64,000 nucleotides of DNA. Origin: Porites lobata. Taxonomy: Eukaryota > Cnidaria > Anthozoa > Scleractinia > Poritidae. The translations under genes and the position numbers were made by a program. The stretch spans positions 1,736,001 through 1,800,000 of the forward strand of contig CALNXK010000080.1 in assembly GCA_942486035.1 (NCBI GenBank). The letters run 5' to 3'. Of the stretch, positions 1 to 10,500 are shown piece after piece; position 1 is the stretch's first letter, and every line of letters starts with the position of its first letter. Below the pieces are notes generated by a model. The model was not told the origin of the DNA. It made no database searches and was given only the letters and a program-made list of their open reading frames with translations.

Positions 1-271
1 AGTCTGCTGAAGGAGGTAAGCGGACAACATACACATATTATTTGGACAGTATCATATGTATTTTAGGGGCCAGATTCACAAAGCCTTACTACAGGGCTGT
101 CACAATGAAGTTGCCAGACACATATTTTATTATGAGGTGGGTCCTACTTTCCTTCTGTTTCCAGTGAATTTAGCTGGTAGTCATGTTCATACATGTAGTA
201 GGCGGGGAAAATCCCTGGCCCTTAGTTTTTCTAAGTTACTGACTATGCATGTATTATGGTACTGTTGACAT

Positions 272-448
272 AGGGCTGTCATTAAGGGCCGCAGGGCAGA
301 GAATTTTCCTCCTGGCTACTACAAACATGATCCCCGGGCACTGTCATAGGAAAATCGAGGAAAACTAGGACCAAAAGAAATCAATAGCTATTTGATTCCC
401 GCCTACTCCTTGTATTCGGCCGGCAACTTGAAACTTAGTGACAGCCCT
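272..448. repeat. Short MITE-like inverted-repeat element
   Basis: The ends are inverted copies of each other: AGGGCTGTCATTAAG at 272-286 and CTTAGTGACAGCCCT at 434-448. It sits in the intron before the 1163 exon of the CFAP20DC-like gene. The same terminal motif recurs near 89, 20001 and 20087, so this is a dispersed family. It has no coding capacity. Confidence 0.55.
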
Positions 449-1162
449 GGTTTGACAACATTAAACTCAGAATTTCTCAACATGTTACCTATCCCACAGA
501 GCTGAAGTTATGGAAATCAAGATCAACACTTCAAAGTCAATTGAAACCCCTTGAAACTAATCTTGAGAGGCCCACACAAGAAACCACTATCGGAGCTGTA
601 GCAATGACAATATTAATGGCAGTAAAAATATCACTCATGAAATGAATTCACATTTTTACACACTTCATTCTGTTATTCCAACTCCCATCAAATTTAGGTG
701 ATTTTTCCTGGAGTTGAATTCTCAGGGACAGAATTTAAGTGTTGCCTTTGGAGATAAGACCAATATCACAGCCTGGTCTTCACCTTGACCCCAGTTCCCA
801 AGGTCAGGGTCACTTTGTGATCTTGGCCTTGTCCCTAAAGGCTATGGTGACTCCTTCAACAAAGAAAACTGGTTAACTGTTGAAAATTTGAGAAACACTT
901 TTTCAATTTTCCATTGCTGTTCTTACAAAGACCTTTGCTATAGTTTGATATTCAAATTTCAAGCAGTTTCTTGTTGTTATGTGTGAAATGTTTTATATAG
1001 GATTGAAAACATCCTTGTCGTTGTTTGTGTTCAGCAGTAATTTTAAATACAAAATCAAATACCAATAGTCCAGTTTTGAACCAAGGGTAAAATTTAACCA
1101 CAACGTAAACAACAACATGTCTCTTTTCTTTCTTACTTCCATTTACACTTGTTAATTGACAG

Positions 1163-3131
1163 ATTCCTTCACCTCGTAAGAACAATACTAAACCCTATGA
1201 TGCCAATGACTATCAATCAGATGCAAGTTCTTGGCGGAACTTTCAATCAACTGCTAGCTCATGGCGTTTTGACACATCTGTCATGAGTGGCAGCATGCTG
1301 GACAAGTCCCTTGATAAATCATTCAACAGTTCATTTGGTCAAGAACACATAATCAGTGAAGAGACATCAGAATCAGAGGAGGGAATTATTATAAACGATG
1401 ATGGAGGGGATTCCCTCAGTGGTGATAGTGATGATACCAGCTATTCTACTTGGAAACGACCCCCTCCCCCTGATAAAAGAGTCCATCGTTATTTAGATGA
1501 AATGAGGGTAAGTGGGGATGTATGTAAGGAATATTACATTGTAAATTTGAGTAAGAAAGGGTGCACCTGTCAATAAATTTTTATTTTAATCTGACAGTCA
1601 GACGGGTACTGAAGAAGAAAACCGTAAGAAACTTTAATTTTCACAGAAAAGTTATTATATTGATAATAAATTGTAACCATAGTTAGTAGGGCTGAATGGT
1701 TATGAAGCCATTCAGACTGCTTTGTTATATTTTTTGGACTTGACAGTGCACAAAGGTCAATACCATTGCTATCATTTTCATCTTACTGACCAATAAAAAT
1801 GTCACATTTTTTAGTTTGCCACAATTTGTGAACAAAAAGCAAAGAATTGTGCATTGTTGGGTAGCTTCCAAAATAAACTGCGTCACTGTTGTTTTTATCT
1901 TTGATGTTTGCTATCCCTCTTAACCAGTCTCATTTGCTGTATGTAGCTGTGTTGTAATATCATATCCCCTCCCCACAGAACATTATTTAACCCAGGAATA
2001 TTAATGGGTACTGGTGACACAGTATTGGGGGTACCATTAGGGGTGGGGGAGGGTGGTGAGGGGAGTAGCAGTACTTCTACATGAAGGTGCTTCATACTAC
2101 AAAAACTAGGTTAAGCTTCAGCCATGTGGGCCTCGTGGCTCATGTTCCCCCAGGGGGGTACTCTGGATTTCAGGTGACAAAGAAAGGAATTTTTGGTTTG
2201 AAATTTTCAATTTCAGCATTTTTTTGGGTAGGAAAATTTTGGCAAGTATTTTTTTGGGTAGCTTAATTTAAGTAGGGATTTTTTTGAGAGTATTTAAAAC
2301 AATCTGAAGATTTGTGATAGTTCCCATGTATCCCAGCTGCATAGTTTCTCTGGAAATTTTTATGGCTCGGAAATTCAGCATCAGATTTTTGGGGGTTTTG
2401 CTTGAAGCCCTATAGGGATCTTTTTGGCTTGTTCACCTTGCCTTTACCATAGGTGCTTTCATAATGTAATAAACTCTTTCATTGTACAGCACCCTGGACC
2501 AGAGCCAGACTTAACAGCCACCCTACCACTTGACCCAAGAGAGTACACTGATGTGTTCAGTCCACCTATTGTATTGCCTAGTCAGAAGATCAGCTCAGGT
2601 GGGGACAATCATTTTCATGTCTTGTGCATTTTCACATGAATGATAATCAACACACCCTTTGCACTCTACACCAGCAGATTAACTGTGTTTGTTCTACTTA
2701 ATTCATGTTTCGATTAGTCCCTCTGGAAACCACTTCATTTGTTTCCATTGGTAGTTCATTTTCCCTCTAATCTACCTTGGGAAATGAAATACTAATTATA
2801 TCCTCAGAGATCAAAACTGTTTCATTAGTGACCAGTGTGTAACAAACAGACAGAGCCATAGTTATTTCGTCCCTTATTCAGCTCCCTGCATTCTTTACCT
2901 TTACATTAAAGTCTATTCTAAATGACAACAAAAATAACACAATGTGTCTTATTTCCAGCTGGACAAAACCATGTCCTCTCAGCAGCCCTGTCGCCACCCA
3001 GAAGTCGTAACCCAAGTAACAGTGTGGAGCATGATATGGGAGCAAATGAAGAAGAGCTTGATTTGTTATATGATCCATGCTTGAACTGTTACTTTGATCC
3101 CAGATCTCATAAATACTATGAGCTGGCATAA
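1163..3131 (+). CDS. C-terminal exons of a CFAP20DC-like protein (tentative)
   Basis: Three exons join in phase: 1163-1507 (phase 0, donor GTAAGT), 2490-2598 (leaves one base) and 2959-3131, ending in TAA. All have AG acceptors and GT donors. Bases 1-15 followed by GTAAGC look like the tail of the preceding exon, encoding SLLKE in a compatible phase. The visible protein part is about 208 residues: a Ser/Asp/Glu-rich low-complexity stretch with repeated ASSWR and DKS motifs, then a proline-rich segment, then a compact conserved-looking tail, LLYDPCLNCYFDP...KYYELA. The tail recalls the C-terminus of the cilia-associated protein CFAP20DC (C3orf67). This is from memory of the family and is not certain; the CFAP20 domain itself would lie upstream of the window. 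That the protein continues upstream is shown by the acceptor at 1161-1162. The exon structure is much surer than the name. Confidence 0.6.
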
Positions 3132-4438
3132 GTGAAAGTCTCCAGTTAGATTCACAGGCATACCAATCTCAGTGTTGTGGACTGTGCTTTATATGAATGG
3201 TCATTAATTTCAGTTACGAAGTGGAAGCATAGGTAGCCAAGAAGTTTTAACAATTGCTAGGTTTCATATTGTGGAGGACTGAGTACGAGTTTGTGGTGTA
3301 TTATGTATTCATCAACACAAGACCCACACATCAAGAAAAAGGACACCAAGTTTTTCAAAATCCTCAAATTTGGTGTTTATCAGGCTGTCAGAGATACAGC
3401 CATTCAAAAGCTCAAAAATTTAAAAGTAAATGACATCCAAGACAATCCATATAAAACTAAAACTCAATACAAGACTGATTAACACCAAACTTGAGTATTG
3501 TAATGCTCAGTATGCTCTTTCTTATTAATTTTTTGTGGGTCTTTATGTTGATACTCGAGGAAGGGGGGTGGGGGCACTGCAATGGACTAGAATCCTGTCC
3601 AGGGGTGAGTGGCAATACTCCTAGTTGCTTAATGGTCCATATAAAGCGCACTACACCAACACCAAAATGATGGTAAGCTGGTGGTGTGATGATTGTACAT
3701 CATGTAGAACGGTCTTAACCTGAGAAAACAGCCAAAATTTTGGGACACCACCAATGGTTCCCTGTGCAAAATGACGTCTGAGGAACAACTGCAGGAATTT
3801 CGTGCTCCTGATGACATGTCAGTATTACTCAGATATGGGTAGTACGTCTGATTGGTTTTGCCATTAGGAAAATTTACTTCAACTAATCAGAAGCCCTATC
3901 CAGACTCATGTCATCAGTTGTGAATTTCTGTGCTCGTTCCCCAGGCTTTTTCTCAGGCTATAATGGTCATAATTTATTATTTAATTTTATGGAAGTGTGG
4001 TATTCCGTGCACACAATATCGACAAGTAGAGCTTGTGACTAGTTGTGGTTAAAACATGTTCATAGTGTTATTTATTTTGGCACAAAGTGAGTGAATGTGT
4101 TTATGCACTCCTCTAGTGCTATTCAATAGTTCATGCTCGTGTGACTTTCAAAATCGCGGGTACAAAGATAAACAATCCACCTGGTTATAAAAGAATAAAA
4201 TTACGGAAATGTTTGAGTAAAACAATCACTCTTCCGTTTTATAGACAACTGAAGCCAAAAATCTTTGCTTTATTTATTTCTCTAGTGGAAAGCACTTCCC
4301 ATCAAGTCTGCGACACCTCCCTCAGCTGACCAAAATGTGAAATAAAAACTAAATGAGTGCCCCTTTGACTCTACTTAAAAACCATCCAAGGGGCTTGTTC
4401 TAGAGTCAACGGTATTTTAAATAATCAACGCAATTTAG
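3132..4438. other. Gene-free stretch downstream of the CFAP20DC-like gene
   Basis: No supported gene. Short open frames have no splice partners or family resemblance. Around 3540-3620 there is a G-rich stretch similar in style to the hAT-like MITEs elsewhere in the window, too degraded to delimit. The 3' UTR of the upstream gene must begin here; I see no convincing AATAAA close to the stop. Confidence 0.5.
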
Positions 4439-4795
4439 CGTATTTCCTCGAATAATAGCCGGGGACAATTCTCCTTTTTTTTTTCGCACAAAAAGGGGGC
4501 GATTATTCAAGGGAGGTAATTATTTTAAATATTGCTCACTGGAAGTCATGCCCCAAATATTGTTTTATTATCCCATTAAATCAAAAAAGGATCACATCAA
4601 ATAAACTGAACATGAGCTTTTTGTCAGAGCTTCAATCGTCACTGATCAGATGCCACTTCAACTTACGGGGACCGGAGAGGGTAAAGAAAGAGATCAGAAG
4701 TAGGTGAGAGGGGTGGGGTGGGGGCGATTATTTTAAATATTTCTGTCTAAGGGAGGCGATTAATTGAGGGATGGCTATTATTCAAGGAAATACGG
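4439..4795. mobile_element. MITE with about 22-bp terminal inverted repeats
   Basis: The left end, CGTATTTCCTCGAATAATAG, is matched with one mismatch by the reverse complement of the right end at 4773-4795 (CTATTATTCAAGGAAATACG). Inside, a GGCGATTATT motif occurs near both ends, extending the symmetry imperfectly. No transposase is encoded, so this is a non-autonomous element. No clear target duplication could be fixed, so the superfamily is left open. Confidence 0.75.
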
Positions 4796-5099
4796 TATTA
4801 AATTTTGTGTTGTATGTCATTTGTTTGGATAAGAACTTGTTGCCAAGAACTCGATTGAAAGTGTCCATGCATTCCAGTTCAGAATAAAATTTGGAAGTGT
4901 CGGTTTTTGTAAACATTAGGGAGCTTAAGCAAAGACGTTTTTGAGCCACGCACGTCAACCGGAAGTGAGGCTTTCTAAATTTTTATATGCTATAATGCTA
5001 ACAAATTTGTGTTTGCTAAGTTTCTTTTCTCTTATAAAGGCAATTTTCCCTAGAGTTTCAACCAAACCAGTGCCTAATGATAACAGCTGTCCACTTCCA

Positions 5100-6435
5100 G
5101 TTAGGGTAGGGGAACACATATCACTAGGGATCTGTGTTCCCCTACCTAGGAAGCACATATCCCTAGTGACATGTGTTTCCCAGGTAAGGGAACACATATC
5201 ACTAAGGATATGTGTTTCCTGCATAGGTGAACACTTATCACTAGGGATATGTGTTTCCCAGACAGGGAAACACATATCCCTAGGGATCTGTGTTCTCCTT
5301 CCTAGGAAACACATATCCCTAGTGATATGTGTTCCCCTACCCAGGAAACATATATCCCTGATAACATGTGTTTCCCAGGTAGGGGAACACACACCACTAG
5401 GGATATGTGTTTCCCAGACAGGGAAACACATATCCCTAGGGATCTGTGTTCTCCTTCCTAGGAAACACATATCCCTAGTGATATGTGTTCCCCTACCCAG
5501 GAAACATATATCCCTGATAACATGTGTTTCCCAGGTAGGGGAACACACACCACTAGGGATATGTGTTTCACACGGAAGGGAACACATATCACTAGGGATA
5601 TGTGTTTCTCGGCCAAGTAGTAGGGGAACATATATCACTAGGGATATGTGTTTGCCAGGTAGGGGAACACATATCACTAGGGATATGTGTTTCCGAGGTA
5701 GGGGAACTCATATCACTAGGGATATGTGTTTCCCGAGTAGGGGAACATACGTCACTAGGGATATGTGTTTCCCAGGTAGGGGAACATATATCACTAGGGA
5801 TATGTGTTTCCCACGTAAGGGAACACATATCATTAGGGATATGTGTTTCCGAGGTAGGGGAACTCATATCACTAGGGATATGTGTTTCCCGAGTAGGGGA
5901 ACATACGTCACTAGGGATATGTGTTTCCCAGGTAGGGGAACATATATCACTAGGGATATGTGTTTCCCAGGTAGGGGAACACATGTCACTAGGGATATGT
6001 GTTTCCCGGGTAGGGGAACACATATCACTAGGGATATGTGTTTCCCAGGTAGGGGAACACGTATCACTAGGGATATGTGTTTCCCGAGTAGGGGAACATA
6101 TATCACTAGGGATAAGTGTTTCCCGGGTAGGAGAACACATATTGCTAGGAATATGTGTTTCCCGGGTAGGGGAACACATATCACTAGGGATATGTGTTTC
6201 CCAGGTAGGGAACACATATCACCAGGGTAATGTCTTTCCTGGGTCACATGTCACTATGGATGTGTGTTTCCCAGGTAGGGAAACACATATCACTAAAGAT
6301 ATGTCTTTCCGGGCTAGGGGAACACATATCACAAGCGATATGTCTTTCCCAGGTAAGGAAACACATATCACTAAGGATATGTGTTCGGGGGAACACATAT
6401 CACGTGGAAACACATATTACTGTGACATCACTTTG
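5100..6435. repeat. 39-bp minisatellite of quasi-palindromic units
   Basis: About 34 imperfect tandem copies of a 39-bp unit. Each unit contains GGGAACACATATC and, about 7 bp later, GATATGTGTTTCCC, so every unit can fold back on itself. Because 39 is a multiple of three and stops are rare, the array stays open in several frames on both strands, up to about 429 codons. These frames are periodic with 13-residue repeats (for example VGEHISLGICVSR) and are best read as an artefact. Some blocks repeat at exactly 156 bp (four units), for example 5261 against 5417 and 5695 against 5851. The array lies between the convergent CFAP20DC-like and ACCS-like genes. The units at both ends are the most divergent. 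Confidence 0.95.
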
Positions 6436-7114
6436 ATATGACTTCCCCCTTCGACCTGAGACAAGAAGTAGGAAATAAAAAGAATTAATTATACCCCAGA
6501 ATAGAGATAACGTTTGTTTTTTTTATCAGTTTGTTCAGATTCAGATAACACATATTTCATAACAAACTCTTTTTATTGAAGTAATCTCCGTGAAAGCACA
6601 GGTAGCCCAAGCTTTATAAGTCAATGTTAATTTGAGACTCGCCATAACATTGCATCATAGTGAAGATATAAGGATTTTTATAGGGGGGGGGGGAATAAAC
6701 AATATTTCTTGGAAAAAATATAGATGTGTTCGACTGTATTAGTTATGATTATCTTGCAATACTTTTTATTGTAGTTTTTACTAGTTTCTCACGCTTTAGT
6801 CACCTTTAACATAAATTTGATATAACAATATTGTAAAGCGCAACAGAATATATTCATATGGAGGTTTGCGCTATATAAATGTAAATTATTAATTATTAGT
6901 CTCGGTTCTAAAACATTTACTTTGGGAAAATACTGCAATTATTCGCTGACCACAACGCAGGGTGACCCCTTTGCAAGTTGTGAGAACATCGTTTCTCTGT
7001 CCCAGACCTCGTCTCTTCCCCCCCTTCCCACCTCCCACCCCGCCACCGTGATCCAGACTCTGTTGATTCGCTGGCCACTAAAGATTATTCGAGTGTTATA
7101 ATTTAGAAATGCGG
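6436..7114. other. 3' flank of the ACCS-like gene with candidate polyA signal
   Basis: No gene. Read on the minus strand this is the region downstream of the ACCS-like stop codon. AATAAA occurs on the minus strand at 6770-6765, about 345 bp past the stop, and again near 6577-6572; either could be the poly(A) signal. A G-run is present at 6683-6692 and a C-rich stretch at about 7018-7041. Confidence 0.4.
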
Positions 7115-7503
7115 CTATTTATCGCCGTCCTCGTGTAAAAATGCTTTAGCTAGTTCTGGGTTTTCTGCAACCCATTTTTCTGCAGTGTTCTCTTTTAACC
7201 AATCACTGTCCTTTATCTGCCGGTTCAACGTGTGAATTAAGTTCTCAAGTGTCTCATCTGAAGAAGTAACATTATCTTGGCTGTGACTGGGCGGGGCTTT
7301 TACTCTCCCATCCGGCTGTTTTGCAGCTAACTCAGTTCGGACGTTCTTGACAGTATTCTGTATTCTTGAGAGCCCTAAAACAAGAGTATGCAGAGGAGGC
7401 CGACCGTTACTCTTCTACCCGGGGGGGGGGGGCACTGCCATATATGGGCTATAAAGGTATGTGCCGCTGTGAAGGGCATGGTTTTCAAGCAGTTTACTCT
7501 AGG

Positions 7504-7542
<39 letters not shown>

Positions 7543-10500
7543 ATATCATTTTTTAGGAAACTGATCGGTTGGTTGAAGATTTTATCTAGACTAGGGATTG
7601 TGGTATAAGGTTTTGTTTTGGCTAGACTGTGCTAGTGACCTCAGTAGTTTCTGGAAAACAGCTACTCTAGGATAGGGGGGATTTGAGGAGTTTTCTCTAG
7701 TATAGGGTAGCAAAATTCAGCTGAACTAGCTCTGGTATAGGTTAAGGGTTCCAGGGTCCCAGCGGCACATTCCCACCTAGAAATCCCTAAAGTACCCCCC
7801 CCCCGGGCTCTTCTAGCTGAAAATGGCGCATGTAAGCTTTCCGAACGGCTTCGAACGTTTACCTAAGCGTTTAGTATACGCTCAGGTAAACGTCCAACGC
7901 AGAACGTTTCAAATCGCTAAAATTAGCCGCTCTCAGCTACAGAATGACAGTACAATACCTTTCAGGCGAAAAAAAAGGGTGAATTGATGTCACATGTCAA
8001 TATTCATCGCAGTTTAATACTAAAAAAAGAACTTTTCTTCTAAGTTCTCACATTCGAACGGTCAGACAGTTTATGTGGGATCCCTGTGACGTCACCTCTT
8101 TTAAAAATCTCAACGAAAGGCTGGGATAAAAGGACCTTCCGCTACAAATCAAGACTGAACAAAGTACTTTTTCTTTATCGTTGAACGTACAGTGAATCAC
8201 TGCAAATACAGTCTTTGATCAGTGACTCACTCAACGTCGGATCAAAAAATATAGCGAGAAGGTAAAATAAAGGGGAGCATAGTAGTCGTTTCCCATAATT
8301 GTTTACTCGTTCGTGACTGTTTTGAAGACTTCTGACGAGAAAGAATTGACAATTCAAGTCTTTAGATACCTTCGATACTTCCGAACAGCACCTCTGGGTT
8401 CTTGAAGAAATTCATCAGGCTAGTGAAGTTAAACAGTCGATTGAAATGTTCTTAAAACATAGCCAGTCTTAACGTCTTCTCGTCTTCTCGTCAGGGACGA
8501 GGGAGCCTATCAGCTTTCTCCCATATGGACACAAGTGATCTCCACCCCCAAACCACGGGGGGTAGGGGGCGTCTACAGAGTGACTTTGCGCGTTTATCGC
8601 AATAATTAACACCTTCAGAAGCCTATTTAAGGCTTCTGACACTTTTCATGTTTTTCAAGTTTTGATAAAGATGGCTGACAGTCATCGAAACTGTCGGCAT
8701 CAATAAGACGTTAAGACTGGCTATGTTTTAAGAACATTTCAATCGAAAGCACCTCTGTGTATTCTCCTCCTTACACTTCTTCAATAGGTATCTGGTCACC
8801 TCGCCACCAAGAATAGAACTTAGCTTAGCATTGGTTTGAACCTTCATGAATGGAAATTTCTTAAACCGTTACTTTGTGTTCATATTTCGAAGACATGTCT
8901 AGTGGTTGTGAAACGTTTCTGCCAGTTTTTTAATCCCTCACGATCGAATGTCAAAGTTTACATTCACAGAACCTAAACATGTATTATTAGTATTTGAAAA
9001 TATATATCAACAGCATAAGACGTTCGACGCAAGGATCGTCAATATGGGATCTACAGATTTGTATTTGGATCGACTTTGAATACGGATACGCTTGACCAGA
9101 ATCTTAGGTAAGTAAATCTAGGTATTAAACTGTTTCAGTTATTTCAGAGTTATTCGCGTCGGTGGCGAGTAGACTTCTTGGTGGCGATTTAGTTGGTAGT
9201 GAGATGACTGTAAACCCTTTAATACCACCGCCCCCTCCCCTCCCCTCCCGCGGCCCCACCTTCTTTTGTTTCATGATTCGAACACAATCATAACTCACCG
9301 AGTTGAAGAACTTCTGTGTCCATGGCGAAAATGATTCTAAACCATCCGGGTTCAGGACAAAGAAAGTAGGCTCCAGGATAAATAGACACGCCATTTGCTA
9401 CCATTCGCTCAAACAGTTGATACTCTTCTTCAAATGACGATGTTGGGACAAGCTAATAATAAGAGAAAACCCACGATACTTTAGCTTGCTAACTCTGTAC
9501 TGCAGTTATACTGATTGTCGAAACCGTTAATACGAGCAGGGTGACTATCGAATTCCAGTGTAAATCTCTTAATAATATCGCATATTTTCCTTCCTTTCCG
9601 AATACTTCTTGTATGAAATCCCTTTTCGTATAGCCTGCGTAGCAGGCGCTTGGAAGTAGTGGGCGCAAGAAAGAACGAGCGCGCGCCCGTTCTTTCTTGG
9701 GCCTGCTACGCAGGCTACTTTTCGGAAAACGCGTGGCACATTATTTTTGCGGGTTCCAATTTATGCGATTATTGCCGGTTTTTTGTTGTTGTTGTTTTTT
9801 GCTTTTTTTTTCTCCAAAAAGATCCAGCAAATATAAACTACCGCAAAAATTAAACCCACAAACATAATAGACTCTACGGTCAACATTAGTATGGTTTCAC
9901 AAACATCGCCATTTACTAGAAATGTCAATTGGTTTGGTTATAAGGATGAATCAGACCTGTATTACAGCAATCGATGGCTAGATATTGGCCAAGTTCTTAT
10001 TTTGGACCAATTTAGGTTTCTGGGAAACTGCCCACCTACCCTTCCCTTAAGCCAACATTAACACTTACTTCTCATTTAGGGCAAAATGTTGACGTGTGGG
10101 AGGGTTAGGTGGGCAGTTTCCCAGAAACCTAAATTGATTTTTTTCTTTTTTATGGACAGAGGCGAATTCGAGGTCGATGAAAACACACACATTAAATACG
10201 AGTCCAATATCCAGCTATCTCAACCGAACAATCTTGGTCAATAAAGGATTTATTATATGCCCAAGAAAACGTTTTCACGAGGGACAAGAGCGGGAAATCC
10301 CGATCGGCAAAGATGGGCCCACCTTTCCCCTCGGGTAGTAATCAGAACACAGGGATCGCTTCACTTTGACCGCTCGCGGAACCAGTCAAATAATAAACAG
10401 GATTTAAGACTTGCATGCGTACCAAAGTATATTCAAATGACTTTGAAAGCGACAGGTAATATCTAGCCACTAATCCATAAATCAACCCTGGAGCCTCAAT

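Noticed and set aside
4941..6441. Long open frames on both strands (up to 429 codons) as a repeat protein
   Set aside because: They come from a 39-bp tandem unit read in every frame; no single frame is favoured, there is no signal peptide or splice context, and frames on both strands are equally open.
9125..9394. 89-codon minus frame over exon 14
   Set aside because: It is the wrong frame; the frame giving PGWFRIIFA with matching phases on both sides is the coding one.
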